From: a virus
DNA: 38,393 nt
Strand: one strand, 5' to 3'
IMG/VR virus record: IMGVR_UViG_3300033141_004518
Coordinates: 1 to 38,393 of that record
A program made the position numbers and the translations under genes. Positions 14,459 to 23,126 of this stretch are shown here, in pieces (the first letter of the stretch is position 1; each line of letters opens with the position of its first letter). The notes beneath the pieces were generated by a model, which searched no databases, was not told the origin of the DNA, and saw nothing but the letters and a program-made list of their open reading frames with translations.

Positions 14459-14539
14459 ATGAAGGTGTTCTATGCTGGTTTTGTGCATCACTGGCACGCT
14501 CTTCATTGGAATCGACATAACAGGTTTGAAAAATACTAA
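14459..14539 (+). CDS. Possible 26-residue His-rich peptide
   Basis: The frame MKVFYAGFVHHWHALHWN and a short tail ends 16 bases before the portal ATG. There is no clear ribosome site. An overlapping +1 frame (14473-14547) encodes a hydrophobic peptide instead. I list it only because this gap is otherwise empty. Confidence 0.25.
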   Translation: MKVFYAGFVHHWHALHWNRHNRFEKY

Positions 14540-14554
14540 GGAGTAAAGAAGCTG

Positions 14555-15967
14555 ATGGCTGAACAAAAGAAAAAAGGCAGGGTGTTCGTTACAACAGATA
14601 CTGGCAAAATAGTTCCTTTCACGAAGCTTCGCCAAGCCGAAATCAAGAAAGATTCTAAGCAAGCGGAACAAGTTCCAAAGTGGTTAGCTCAAATGCAGCT
14701 TATACCACCACCGTATACTCCGGAAAGTTTTCTGCAGTTGTACGAATCTAATCCTATATTCTTTCGTTGTGTAAACCAGTTGGCTACCGATGTTGCTGGC
14801 CTTGGATGGAAGTTAAAGTTACGAGAGGGAAAGGAAGAGAGCAAAAACGAGCGTGAGCGATTGCAAGCTTTATTAGATAGGCCTAATCCCGATGAAGCTC
14901 TACGAACTATATTGAGACGCCTCCTGATAGACTGGGGAGCCGTCGGTTGGTTTGGCTTAGAAGTGGTTCGGGATAACAAGGGAGACATTGCAGAAATCTA
15001 TCACGTACCCGCCCATACGTTTCGAGTGCACTCAAATAAGAAGAAGTATTGCCAAAATAGGAACCAGAAGAAGGTATGGTTTAAGAAGTTCGGAGAAGTA
15101 AAAGACATTTCGATGAAGGATGGAAAGAAAGGCACGTTCAATATTAAAACCAGAGCAAATGAGCTGATATACTACCGCAACTTCTATCCTAAGTCCGATT
15201 ACTATGGCGTGCCTAATATCATATCTGCAGTAGGCGATGTAATGGGTCTTATAGGTGCTCGCGATTACAATCTCGCCTTCTTCGAGAATTATGGAATACC
15301 TTCTGCTATAATTATATTAGAAGGCGATTGGTATGATGATTCTGATAAAGCAATTACCAAGTTCATCGACAAGGAAATTAAAGGTGCTTCGAATCAACAT
15401 AGAACGTTGGTTGTAACGCAGCCGGACGGATGTAAATTTACCTACACTCCGTTGGAATCTAAGCAAGTAAAAGACAGCAGCTTCCGATTGTACGAAATAG
15501 GTAGAAGGGACGATATACTAATCGCCCATTCGATGCCGGCCGAACGGGTAGGTATCAGAGTAGTTGGAAACCTCGGAGGTAACGTCGCAGAAGAAGCTAC
15601 TAAAATATATATACAAGGCGTTGTTGAACCTTTGCAACTCGATATGGAAGATATAATAAACAACCTGCTTTATCCATCCGAAATTTATCTATTTAAGTTT
15701 AATGATGTGGACGTACGAAACATCAATGAACTGGTGAAGCGTATGAATACTCAAATAGAGCACGGTGTGTTGACTCCTAACGAAGCTCGTAACGAGTTAG
15801 GTATGAAACCTTATCCAGAAGGAGATAAGTATTTTATAATGAGCAGCTTGATTGAAGGTGGAGCACCCACAGAAGATGGATTGTTAAGTAAAGCCGACGA
15901 ACACTTGCTTGATTTGATAAAAGCTGGACAAGAGATTCGTGGAGAATACGAAGACGAGGAGGATTAA
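14555..15967 (+). CDS. HK97-type portal protein
   Basis: This 470-residue protein has the portal pattern. NPIFFRCVNQLATDVAGLGWKL lies near residues 66-87. A wing region includes DWGAVGWFGLEVVRD, and YYGVPNIISAVGDVMGLIG lies near 224-242, followed by the crown-side segment FENYGIPSAIIILEG. The acidic tail (GEYEDEED) is common. It forms the dodecameric vertex ring through which TerL packs DNA and to which the connector binds. An AAGGAG box lies 12 bases upstream. Order TerL-portal-MuF is canonical. Confidence 0.9.
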   Translation: MAEQKKKGRVFVTTDTGKIVPFTKLRQAEIKKDSKQAEQVPKWLAQMQLIPPPYTPESFLQLYESNPIFFRCVNQLATDVAGLGWKLKLREGKEESKNERERLQALLDRPNPDEALRTILRRLLIDWGAVGWFGLEVVRDNKGDIAEIYHVPAHTFRVHSNKKKYCQNRNQKKVWFKKFGEVKDISMKDGKKGTFNIKTRANELIYYRNFYPKSDYYGVPNIISAVGDVMGLIGARDYNLAFFENYGIPSAIIILEGDWYDDSDKAITKFIDKEIKGASNQHRTLVVTQPDGCKFTYTPLESKQVKDSSFRLYEIGRRDDILIAHSMPAERVGIRVVGNLGGNVAEEATKIYIQGVVEPLQLDMEDIINNLLYPSEIYLFKFNDVDVRNINELVKRMNTQIEHGVLTPNEARNELGMKPYPEGDKYFIMSSLIEGGAPTEDGLLSKADEHLLDLIKAGQEIRGEYEDEED

Positions 15968-15968
15968 A

Positions 15969-16349
15969 ATGCCAGCGGCTAAAAAGAATATTACGTTCGA
16001 TGATTACAAAGAAGGCGTCGATGTGTCTTTCAAGTTGGGTAGGGTTGAGGGTATTCAAGAAATGCAAGCCCCGTTAGAAGATGTGAGGAGACAACTCGCG
16101 GATATGTTGAGAACGAACACGCGACTTCTTCAGCTCTTAGTTACTGAAGATGGCTACCCTGATATGATAAAACTTAATCCTTGTGCTGTTCGTACTATCC
16201 TTGGATTTTTGCAAGCGGAGCCGAAGTCGAAGATACAAACGAACTGTTATCATAATCTATTGATGGTTTACGAAACGACGACTGGAAAGCAATATAAGTA
16301 CAAAGGCATTCATTTGAAGAAGGGTAAGAGGAAAAGGAAAAGTAGTTAA
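15969..16349 (+). CDS. Hypothetical protein between portal and MuF genes (126 residues)
   Basis: The ATG at 15969 has a textbook GAGGAGG box; a longer reading starting inside the portal gene has none. The sequence begins MPAAKKNITFDDYKEGVDVS. It has a long amphipathic helix (EDVRRQLADMLRTNTRLLQL), then an alpha/beta stretch and a Lys/Arg tail (KKGKRKRKSS). It ends in a TAATG overlap with the MuF gene, so the two are coupled. No family recognised; a head-assembly accessory role is inferred from position. Confidence 0.65.
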   Translation: MPAAKKNITFDDYKEGVDVSFKLGRVEGIQEMQAPLEDVRRQLADMLRTNTRLLQLLVTEDGYPDMIKLNPCAVRTILGFLQAEPKSKIQTNCYHNLLMVYETTTGKQYKYKGIHLKKGKRKRKSS

Positions 16350-17812
16350 TGCCAGCCAAAACTATATATAATAATGCTATTCAAGAGAAGTCCGCGGAGC
16401 GTGCTCTTATTAACGAGCGTAAAATGCTTCCCGCACTACGTAAATGGTTTGACGTTTTGCTTAAGCAGCTACGCCGTGACCTCTACACTACTTATATTAA
16501 GAAGGATGCCGCTTCTGCTTTTACCGATTGGGACAAAGCCAGAAAAGACGGAATGAAACTGATGAAGCCTGCTGCTATGACCGTTTATACCTCTGGTGGA
16601 GAATTTGCTAATAGTATATTCCAAATCCCGGGAGGTTTCGATGCTCTCACCGTAGACGCCGTTGAACAAGTTGACAGCTTGTGTGCCAAGTTAGTCAGGG
16701 AAGTTAATGAAGAGACGAAGCGAGGAATACGGACGTATATTAAGCAGGGCATCAAAGAAGGCAAAGGTATGGCTAAAGTAGCCCGCGAGCTTCGTCCGTT
16801 AGTAGGACTGACTGCGAATCAAACCAAGTCTATAATCAACCATAGAAAATTGCTTGCAGCGAAGCATCCCGATATGTCCGAAAAGATGCTTGACTATAAA
16901 AATAGACAATACGCGAGTAAAACGCAAACGAGGAGATTAAATACCATAGCGAGGACAGAAACCGCACGGGCACAAAATGCTGGCTATTCTCAAAGTATGA
17001 AAGAAATGGGAGTGGAAAGATTAGAATTCTCCGCTACGATGGGAGCTTGCCCCAAGTGTGTTTTTTTGAACGGTAAATATTTTGATACTGATAAAGCTGC
17101 TGGTATTATTCCCGTTCATCCAAATTGTAGGTGTGCGATGCTTCCTGTAATAGGAGAGAAGACTTATACTGAACCACAAACGAAGACGCCTACCGGGTTG
17201 CAGCCCAAATCGCCTATTATCGAACATACTGGAAAAACGACGGAAGGATTTAAGAATCTGGTAGAATCGACGGTAGGAAAGTTTCCTAAGAAAGTGAAAC
17301 TCGCTTTATCGGAAAATAAAGTAAAGATAAATACCGGTAGTAGAATGACACAAATGAGACCAGATTTGAAGGGTGTGCATCCCAGAGGGTGGCCCCGTGG
17401 TTCTTCGTTCGATTCTACCGAAGCCGCTTATAGTATAGAAAAGAAGGAAGTTTTTCTTGCTGAAACCTATCGCCCAATCCGTAGTAAAAAATTCGTGAAA
17501 ACTCCTAAGGAGCGAGTGCTGGGTGCCACGAATCACGAAGTCGGCCACGCCTTTAGCGAGACTGCTAAAGGAAAGTTTTATTATGCTACCGACGATTTTA
17601 AGGCCGCTTACGGAAAGGATGTTAAAAAGATTCGGAAGCTCTCGTCGCAAAGTTATTATAGTGATTTTAATTATTATATGCAAAAAGGCAGCCGTGGTCG
17701 TCAAGAAACTTTTGCCGAATGTTTTGCAAACCTGATGGGACGACGAGCTGGTAGAGTAGATATGACAAAACATTTTCCTAACGTGCTTAAATACGTGGAG
17801 ACTTTGTTGTGA
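16349..17812 (+). CDS. MuF-type head protein fused to a zincin metalloprotease domain
   Basis: Residues about 30-190 are helical, like the N-domain of Mu gpF/SPP1 gp7 proteins. The MuF core follows: TIARTETARAQNAGYS (199-214), CPKC (234-237) and VHPNCRC (256-262). After a Thr/Pro-rich linker (270-300), residues 300-487 form a second domain. It contains HEVGH (396-400) with the downstream QETFAECFANL (E453, E457). This HExxH plus distal glutamate arrangement resembles zincins, especially ATLF-like domains known on MuF toxins. MuF proteins are packaged at the portal vertex and some are ejected into cells, so a delivered protease is plausible but unproven. Confidence 0.85.
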   Translation: MPAKTIYNNAIQEKSAERALINERKMLPALRKWFDVLLKQLRRDLYTTYIKKDAASAFTDWDKARKDGMKLMKPAAMTVYTSGGEFANSIFQIPGGFDALTVDAVEQVDSLCAKLVREVNEETKRGIRTYIKQGIKEGKGMAKVARELRPLVGLTANQTKSIINHRKLLAAKHPDMSEKMLDYKNRQYASKTQTRRLNTIARTETARAQNAGYSQSMKEMGVERLEFSATMGACPKCVFLNGKYFDTDKAAGIIPVHPNCRCAMLPVIGEKTYTEPQTKTPTGLQPKSPIIEHTGKTTEGFKNLVESTVGKFPKKVKLALSENKVKINTGSRMTQMRPDLKGVHPRGWPRGSSFDSTEAAYSIEKKEVFLAETYRPIRSKKFVKTPKERVLGATNHEVGHAFSETAKGKFYYATDDFKAAYGKDVKKIRKLSSQSYYSDFNYYMQKGSRGRQETFAECFANLMGRRAGRVDMTKHFPNVLKYVETLL

Positions 17813-18042
17813 AAACCAGAGCAATACTAATTTCGACTATTGAAGAAGGAATTTGTGGCGACTTGTTATACGATTTTTCTACCCAGTGCTTAAGTTGTAC
17901 CCACCTACATAAAGATTTGGTTTCGTGTAAAGCATACCCGAAAGGGATACCGGATATGATTTTGTCCGGTAAGGTCGACCATAGTAAATCGTACCTTGGA
18001 GATAATGGTATTCAGTTTGTACAAAGGAAAGAACCAAAATGA
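17809..18042 (+). CDS. Conserved small Cys/His protein (77 residues)
   Basis: A GTG start overlaps the MuF stop (GTGA). The sequence has CLSCTHLH, then CKAYPKGIPDMILSGKVDHS and a final YLGDNGIQF. The C-x2-C ... C-x-A-x-P-x-G-I-P pattern is familiar from small proteins placed beside portal and MuF genes in many phages and prophages. It probably binds zinc. The role is unknown; tight four-base overlaps on both sides tie it to head assembly. Confidence 0.75.
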   Translation: MKTRAILISTIEEGICGDLLYDFSTQCLSCTHLHKDLVSCKAYPKGIPDMILSGKVDHSKSYLGDNGIQFVQRKEPK

Positions 18043-19457
18043 GAATCGAAGAAACAGACAGCCCAAGACTGGCCAAAGCGAGGGACAAGGAATTGCTAAT
18101 CCTAAAACTACGATTCACACAGCTTTGGGATAAGAACTTCGCTAACAACGATACCGCTGTGGTAGGCAGATTGAATCGAAACGATTTTCTTAAGCGTTAT
18201 AAAATGCTTCTGGACGAAATAGGTAATCGTAAATTAGAACACAGCACGAGTCCTATCGATAAAGCTGCTTTTAAGAAGTCTATGTCGGTGCATAAATTTG
18301 GCATAGACGTAACTGAATTCGAAGACTTGACTATTGTTTCGAATTGCATCATAACTAAGGCAGATTCAATAGACTTGTCTACCTTAGGTAAAGAAATAAA
18401 AAAGCAGGGCTTGAGTATTAGGGCTGCGGCTTTGTCAAATGGACACGACCCTGTCGCTTTAGTCGAAGAATCGTATATACCGTTGTACGATTTAGTGCTA
18501 CGAGCGAAGCAAGAAACTGTTAAGGTTGAGGTTATGAAACCTTATCCTAATGAGCATTCGGCGAGATTGCAAAGTCCAAGTATGACCCACGTAAGAGTTG
18601 CAAGAACGAAAGGTGGTAAGGTGCAGGGCGTTACGATTCCCGAAAGCATTAGCACTGTTTGGTTCATAACCGAAAAGGATGGAAAGGAAGTTCCTATTCC
18701 ACAAGCGTTACGATTCCCGACGAAGAGCTGGACGGAATCTAAAGCAAAGAAATGGTTGGTCGATAACGACATAACTTCCATCAAATTCGAGCCTGCTACT
18801 AAGGTGAAAAAAACTATGTGGAGTGCAAACTATATTAAGAAGCTGCCCGATACAGCTTTTTTACATACGGAGTTGATTAAAAACGATGCCATCGATGCTG
18901 AAGGTGATTCGAAGAAAGTAAGATGTTTTCCATATAGAGGTATCGATGGTAAAGTAGACGTAACGCATTTGGAAAAAGCTATTATGATTATATCGCAGAG
19001 TACCAGCTTGACTGAGAGTATCAAGAAAGAACTTCAGGCAAAAGCTGAATCTATTCTCGACGACGAAAGAACGGGTAAGGTGTTTGAGAAATTTGTTTCT
19101 GTTTATCCTATCGATAAAGCAGCGAAGGATGAACGCTTGGTTTGTGGTATAGTCTACGAGCCCAATGTAAAAGACACTCAAGGCGATAGTGCTAATGAGG
19201 TCGAAATCCGTAAAGCTGCTTATCAGTTTATGGAAGAAGTGCAGTCGTTCAAAGTAAATCACGAAGGAAGTAAAGTAAAGGTAAGGGTTCTTGAAAGCTA
19301 CATAGCTCCAACAGATTTTACAGTTGCCAAAATGCCAATTAAAAAAGGTAGTTGGGTACTTACCGTTCGGGTACTTGATAAGAAAGTTTGGGATGCTGTA
19401 AAAGATGGCGAGCTAACTGGGTTTTCGATGGCTGGTTATGCCAAAGTTGCAAGTTAG
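18039..19457 (+). CDS. XkdF-like putative prohead protease
   Basis: The C-terminal ~150 residues match the XkdF/Peptidase_S78_2 pattern: ERLVCGIVYEPNVKDTQGD, then EVEIRKAAYQFMEE, VLESYIAPTDFT, KKGSWVLTVRVLD and GELTGFSMAGYA. The middle part (MWSANYIKKLPDTAFLHTE) is a second conserved phage segment often fused in front of the protease. The N-terminal ~150 residues are helical. It should process capsid or scaffold proteins during maturation. XkdF activity is inferred by family; I cannot assign the catalytic serine with certainty. The start has AAAGGAAAG and an ATGA overlap. Confidence 0.75.
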   Translation: MRIEETDSPRLAKARDKELLILKLRFTQLWDKNFANNDTAVVGRLNRNDFLKRYKMLLDEIGNRKLEHSTSPIDKAAFKKSMSVHKFGIDVTEFEDLTIVSNCIITKADSIDLSTLGKEIKKQGLSIRAAALSNGHDPVALVEESYIPLYDLVLRAKQETVKVEVMKPYPNEHSARLQSPSMTHVRVARTKGGKVQGVTIPESISTVWFITEKDGKEVPIPQALRFPTKSWTESKAKKWLVDNDITSIKFEPATKVKKTMWSANYIKKLPDTAFLHTELIKNDAIDAEGDSKKVRCFPYRGIDGKVDVTHLEKAIMIISQSTSLTESIKKELQAKAESILDDERTGKVFEKFVSVYPIDKAAKDERLVCGIVYEPNVKDTQGDSANEVEIRKAAYQFMEEVQSFKVNHEGSKVKVRVLESYIAPTDFTVAKMPIKKGSWVLTVRVLDKKVWDAVKDGELTGFSMAGYAKVAS

Positions 19458-19464
19458 GAGATAA

Positions 19465-20598
19465 ATGGCTATGGCAAAAATAAGAGAGTTGACAGATATC
19501 CATTTGCGGGAAGTTTCCCTTGTGGATAAAGCAGCCAACAATAAGGCGTTCCTATTTTTTAAGGCACGTGGTGAAGGTCAGGGCGTTGGAAATAGTACGC
19601 AAGCAGATGGTGGTGCTAAGTATTGTGTTTGTTCGGAATGTGGTTATAGCGAAAAACACAAAAAGTTGGGTGAAGGTAAATCAGTACCTTGTACTAAAAC
19701 CAAGTGCCCTGATTGTGGGACTTTTATGGAAGGTTCTGATACAAAAGTGTTGAAAAAGAAAAAGAAAATTAACATAGTGATAGATAGTGATGGAACAATC
19801 GGTGGAACAAAGATTTCGGTGAACAAGGAAGAACTAAAGAATTTGAAGGATTTCTCGTTTTCGGTTAGGGGAGGACTCGATGATACTAATCCTGTTAGTT
19901 GTTCATATTCTAAATTTGTTGAAACCGATGATGGCTTCAGCCGTTCCGAAACTTTTTATTTAAGCAAAGGAGTAAACATTATGAAGACGGAAATTTCAGA
20001 GCAGTTAAAAGAGTATTTTGGTAAAGATGCAGAGGTCGATTTTGAAAAGGCAGAAGATGCCGAAGCTATCGTTAAGGCGTTGGAAAAGGTTAACGAGTAT
20101 CGGGGAGATTTTCCCGATGATTTGAAAAAAGCCGTTGCTGTTATAGCCAAACAAGCTGGCTTTTGTGACACACTTATTGCTAAGATAACAAAGAAGTCAA
20201 AAGGTGGCGATGAGGAAGAGGAAGAGGAAGAGGAAGACGTCGTGAAGGCCGGTGCCAAATTTTCGAAAGAGAACTTGGCAAAAATAAAAGCTCTCGTTGC
20301 AACTGTAAAAGCTTTGGAAGATATGATTTCCGAAGAAGAAGGCAATACTGGAAAGTCTGTGAAGAAAGACGAAATCGGAAAAGCTATCGAGGTAATTACC
20401 AAGTCTATCGAATCGCTTGAAAAGAACAAAGAGGATAAGAATAAGGACAATATCTCCAAAGTTCTCACCAAGCTGACCGAAAGACTCGAAGCCGTGGAAA
20501 AAGGAACCGGCGTTAAGAAAAGTGAAGACGGACAGGAAGGCAACGAAGAGGACGGAGACGGCACGAAGTGGCCGAGTTTTTCGAATCGTTCGGATTAG
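19465..20598 (+). CDS. Capsid assembly scaffold with N-terminal protease-tail and zinc-ribbon segments
   Basis: The first ~35 residues (ELTDIHLREVSLVDKAANNK) match the C-terminal tail usually attached to XkdF-type proteases, which suggests a split or rearranged protease. A zinc ribbon follows (CVCSEC near 53-58, CPDCGTF near 82), then a beta segment. From residue ~173 a long acidic, coiled-coil region includes an eight-Glu run. That C-terminal part looks like a scaffold. A strong internal ribosome site before residue 173 implies a second, shorter product. It directly precedes the major capsid gene. Confidence 0.65.
   Translation: MAMAKIRELTDIHLREVSLVDKAANNKAFLFFKARGEGQGVGNSTQADGGAKYCVCSECGYSEKHKKLGEGKSVPCTKTKCPDCGTFMEGSDTKVLKKKKKINIVIDSDGTIGGTKISVNKEELKNLKDFSFSVRGGLDDTNPVSCSYSKFVETDDGFSRSETFYLSKGVNIMKTEISEQLKEYFGKDAEVDFEKAEDAEAIVKALEKVNEYRGDFPDDLKKAVAVIAKQAGFCDTLIAKITKKSKGGDEEEEEEEEDVVKAGAKFSKENLAKIKALVATVKALEDMISEEEGNTGKSVKKDEIGKAIEVITKSIESLEKNKEDKNKDNISKVLTKLTERLEAVEKGTGVKKSEDGQEGNEEDGDGTKWPSFSNRSD
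19981..20598 (+). CDS. Nested in-frame scaffold product (internal start)
   Basis: The ATG at 19981 (MKTEISEQLKEYFGKDAEVD) has AAAGGAG eight bases upstream, better than the gene's own first start. The 205-residue product would be just the acidic coiled-coil part. This is the same design as lambda Nu3 inside C, where the nested product is the scaffold. It should bind the capsid protein interior and be lost during packaging. Confidence 0.6.
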   Translation: MKTEISEQLKEYFGKDAEVDFEKAEDAEAIVKALEKVNEYRGDFPDDLKKAVAVIAKQAGFCDTLIAKITKKSKGGDEEEEEEEEDVVKAGAKFSKENLAKIKALVATVKALEDMISEEEGNTGKSVKKDEIGKAIEVITKSIESLEKNKEDKNKDNISKVLTKLTERLEAVEKGTGVKKSEDGQEGNEEDGDGTKWPSFSNRSD

Positions 20599-20676
20599 TT
20601 GAAGTTGGCGTTTGATTCCGAAAAGGAAGAAGGTGAAGTAAAGGACGTATTTTTTAATCGTTGAAAAATTTGTAAA

Positions 20677-20693
20677 GGTTGATTAAGTCAACC
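20677..20693 (+). other. Small hairpin upstream of the capsid ribosome site
   Basis: GGTTGA and TCAACC pair around a five-base loop in the 118-base gap before the major capsid gene, ending about ten bases before AAAGGAG. Capsid mRNAs are often stabilised by such 5' hairpins. The rest of the gap shows no gene. Confidence 0.4.
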
Positions 20694-20716
20694 GGAAAAG
20701 TAAAGGAGATAATTCT

Positions 20717-21802
20717 ATGAAAACTAACAAGCATCTGCTTAGTAAAAAGCAGCAGATTCAGAAAATGATTAGTCTTCCTTCAATAACCTTAGCTGCCCAA
20801 GAAGCGGATAGGTTTATAGACTATATCGTTGACGAATCCGTTATGAAGGACAAAGCACGGGTCGTTAAGATGACCAAAGCAACTCAAAACATCCGTGCTT
20901 TGGGTTTGGGAAGTGGAGATTTCTTGCATCCCGGGGCTACGTTCAGTACTTCGGAGTATAAGAAAGTTCTTAGCCAGCATAAAATCGAGTTGGCAAGTCA
21001 GAAGGTACGTGGTTGCATCGCCATTTTCGATGACGACCTCGAAGATAACATCGAGGGAGACGCTTTTGCCGACCATCTTATGCGGATGGTTGCAAAGAAG
21101 ATTTCGAACGAGCTTGATATTGCTTATTGGATTGGCGATAGGGGCTCTGGTAATTCCTTTGGTGATACTGACATTCGAAGTTTGTGGGACGGTTGGCGTT
21201 ATCGTATCGCGAACGGCGATACCGATGGCGATGCATATTACAATGCCGTTTCAGGTGGCTCTATTATTTTAGACGCCACAAGTGATTTCATTACCGCCGG
21301 CCGTATCGCTATGTGTGCAAACACTGCTCCGTATAACTGGGAATTCAAATACGACAAGATTCTTGCAACACTGCCTTCGAAGTATAAAACGGGTGGGTTG
21401 TCAAATCTTTCGTTCTACAATAGTGATAAAGTTACCCAGAATTACGTTGAAGCATTGTCAGCACGTTCAACCATCCTTGGCGATAGTGCTATCCTCGGTA
21501 AAGCTGACCTTCAGTACGGGTTAGTTCCCATTACCTCTTGTCCAAATATGCCGACGACGATGGCGGGCGATACGCAGGCAACGGAAAAAGCTACAACCGG
21601 TGCCTATGCGGATGTCGTTCTTACGCCCAACGGTAATTTCATTATTGGTATCCAAAGGGATATTAAGATTGAATCTCAAAGAGAAGCGGCGGACGAAGCT
21701 ACTTATTGGTTCTATTCGATGAGAGCAGTTCCGGCCATTGAGAATGTTAATGCTTGTGTAATGGCCAGAAAATTAACCGTTACCGGCACAATGATAGCGT
21801 AG
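20717..21802 (+). CDS. Major capsid protein
   Basis: A 361-residue protein with an excellent AAAGGAG ribosome site, directly after the scaffold. The N-terminal ~60 residues (LAAQEADRFIDYIVDESVMK) resemble the N-arm helix of HK97-fold capsids. The centre holds a P-domain-like DHLMRMVAKKISNELDIAYWIGD. The C-terminus has the LTPNGNFIIGIQRDIKIES strand and YWFYSMRAVPAIENVNACVM, typical of the A-domain. The identification rests on these patterns together with synteny; the fold call is inference but strong. Confidence 0.85.
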   Translation: MKTNKHLLSKKQQIQKMISLPSITLAAQEADRFIDYIVDESVMKDKARVVKMTKATQNIRALGLGSGDFLHPGATFSTSEYKKVLSQHKIELASQKVRGCIAIFDDDLEDNIEGDAFADHLMRMVAKKISNELDIAYWIGDRGSGNSFGDTDIRSLWDGWRYRIANGDTDGDAYYNAVSGGSIILDATSDFITAGRIAMCANTAPYNWEFKYDKILATLPSKYKTGGLSNLSFYNSDKVTQNYVEALSARSTILGDSAILGKADLQYGLVPITSCPNMPTTMAGDTQATEKATTGAYADVVLTPNGNFIIGIQRDIKIESQREAADEATYWFYSMRAVPAIENVNACVMARKLTVTGTMIA

Positions 21803-21826
21803 CATATTTTTGGAAAGGGCTGAACT

Positions 21827-22216
21827 ATGGTAAGGTACAAAATCACGAATTATGGAGCCACTCGTAAGTTTCCTTATAAAACGGATTTTTACGAGATTCC
21901 CAGAATGGGAACGAGAACGGTTACGGATAGGAAACTTGCGGATGAGTTTGCAAAATTTCCGTTCGTGGATGTTGAAACTATAGGACAGCCCTCTACTGTG
22001 AAGGCTTTTAAAAAGTCCAAAAAGGTGGAGAAGAAAGCTTTGAAGAAAGTAGCCAAGACTAAAAAGAAAACAGCTAAAAAAGCCAGTAAGAAAGTTAGTC
22101 GAAAAGCTTCGAAGAAGACAACGAAAACCTCTAAGAAGTCTTCGAAACGTAAAAAGAATGTGACAACTGTGAAGAAACACAAAAAGATAAAACGTTGCAA
22201 AAATAAAAGGAGATAA
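21827..22216 (+). CDS. Small head protein with histone-like lysine-rich tail
   Basis: Residues 1-60 form a compact domain (MVRYKITNYGATRKFPYKTD ... FPFVDVETIGQ). The remaining ~70 residues are almost all Lys with Ala, Ser and Thr (KKVAKTKKKTAKKASKK repeats). The tail resembles H1 or bacterial Hc1 tails and could neutralise packaged DNA or hold it near the capsid wall. Its location straight after the capsid gene implies a virion component. A GGAAAGGG box precedes the ATG. Confidence 0.65.
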   Translation: MVRYKITNYGATRKFPYKTDFYEIPRMGTRTVTDRKLADEFAKFPFVDVETIGQPSTVKAFKKSKKVEKKALKKVAKTKKKTAKKASKKVSRKASKKTTKTSKKSSKRKKNVTTVKKHKKIKRCKNKRR

Positions 22217-22222
22217 ATTCTA

Positions 22223-23107
22223 ATGAGTAAAAGAGATTTAGCAAATATGGACGCCGATATGTTTACTCCTATCGGTCGCGTATTGCAGCAAGCAATGGCT
22301 CATGGTATTACCAATGACATGGTTTTTGGTGGGTTGGTTACCGGCCAAACGGCTTTGCAGGGTCTTCACGTGGAGGCCACCACACAAAATTGTCTTATTG
22401 GAACTCGCCGAGTTCGTTGGGACGGCCGTGTGTTTCGTTACGCTAAGGGTTCGAACATAATTATCGTTCGACATTTTGGTGTTAAGTTTTGGAATCAAAT
22501 TGGTGACGGGTTGTCAGCTACTGTAGCAGCAGATTCCGCAAAAGAAGCTTTGACTTTCACTATGACAGACGCCGGTGCTACTTTAGATGAGTATGCAGGT
22601 GGTTTTGTTACGTTCTTCACTACTCCTGTACAAACCAGAAGTATTATTGGCAATACCGCTGTGAGTGATGGAAAAACAATCATTACTTTGGATGAGCCAT
22701 TAACCACTGCTTTAGTGAATGGAGCTACCTTTACGGAAGTTTTGCACAATCCTTATAGTGCGGTACGATTGACTGCAGGGCCAAGTGGTGGAGATGCTGG
22801 TAACGATTATTCTTCCGTTGCTGGAATGCCTTGTACTATTACTACCACCACTGCACAATTCCTTTGGTTGCAGACTTGGGGTCCCATCTGGATTAATCCC
22901 CACGGGTCGAGTTTGCAGGGTGCCGGCATAACTGGTAGTGAGCGAAAAGTCGTTTTCGATTGTGAGGGTTCAATTACTCTTGAAGATGATGCCACCCACG
23001 GTCCTTGTGCTGGAGGCGAAGATATGCAGCATGCTGGTTTTATTATCGACAGAAGTGCTTCTGGTACTTCGGGGCCTCCCTTGATTATGTTACAACTTGA
23101 TAGGTAA
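22223..23107 (+). CDS. Virion structural protein, probably head-associated
   Basis: The 294 residues are beta-rich with many Gly, Thr and Ala. They begin MSKRDLANMDADMFTPIGRV and contain an RVRWDGRVFRYAKGS strand pair and a FLWLQTWGPIWINPHG segment. A late Cys/His stretch (HGPCAGGEDMQHAGF) follows. Charge is low overall, as expected of a shell or decoration protein. It follows the capsid gene by one small gene with a strong AAAGGAG box and ends at a long hairpin, closing the capsid block. Family not recognised. Confidence 0.6.
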   Translation: MSKRDLANMDADMFTPIGRVLQQAMAHGITNDMVFGGLVTGQTALQGLHVEATTQNCLIGTRRVRWDGRVFRYAKGSNIIIVRHFGVKFWNQIGDGLSATVAADSAKEALTFTMTDAGATLDEYAGGFVTFFTTPVQTRSIIGNTAVSDGKTIITLDEPLTTALVNGATFTEVLHNPYSAVRLTAGPSGGDAGNDYSSVAGMPCTITTTTAQFLWLQTWGPIWINPHGSSLQGAGITGSERKVVFDCEGSITLEDDATHGPCAGGEDMQHAGFIIDRSASGTSGPPLIMLQLDR

Positions 23108-23126
23108 TAAATTTAATTTGGGATTG

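Noticed and set aside
19956-20564. Long minus-strand Ser/Phe-rich frame opposite the scaffold gene
   Set aside because: It is the antisense of a Lys/Glu-rich gene; composition is explained by the complement, and it has no ribosome site or family.
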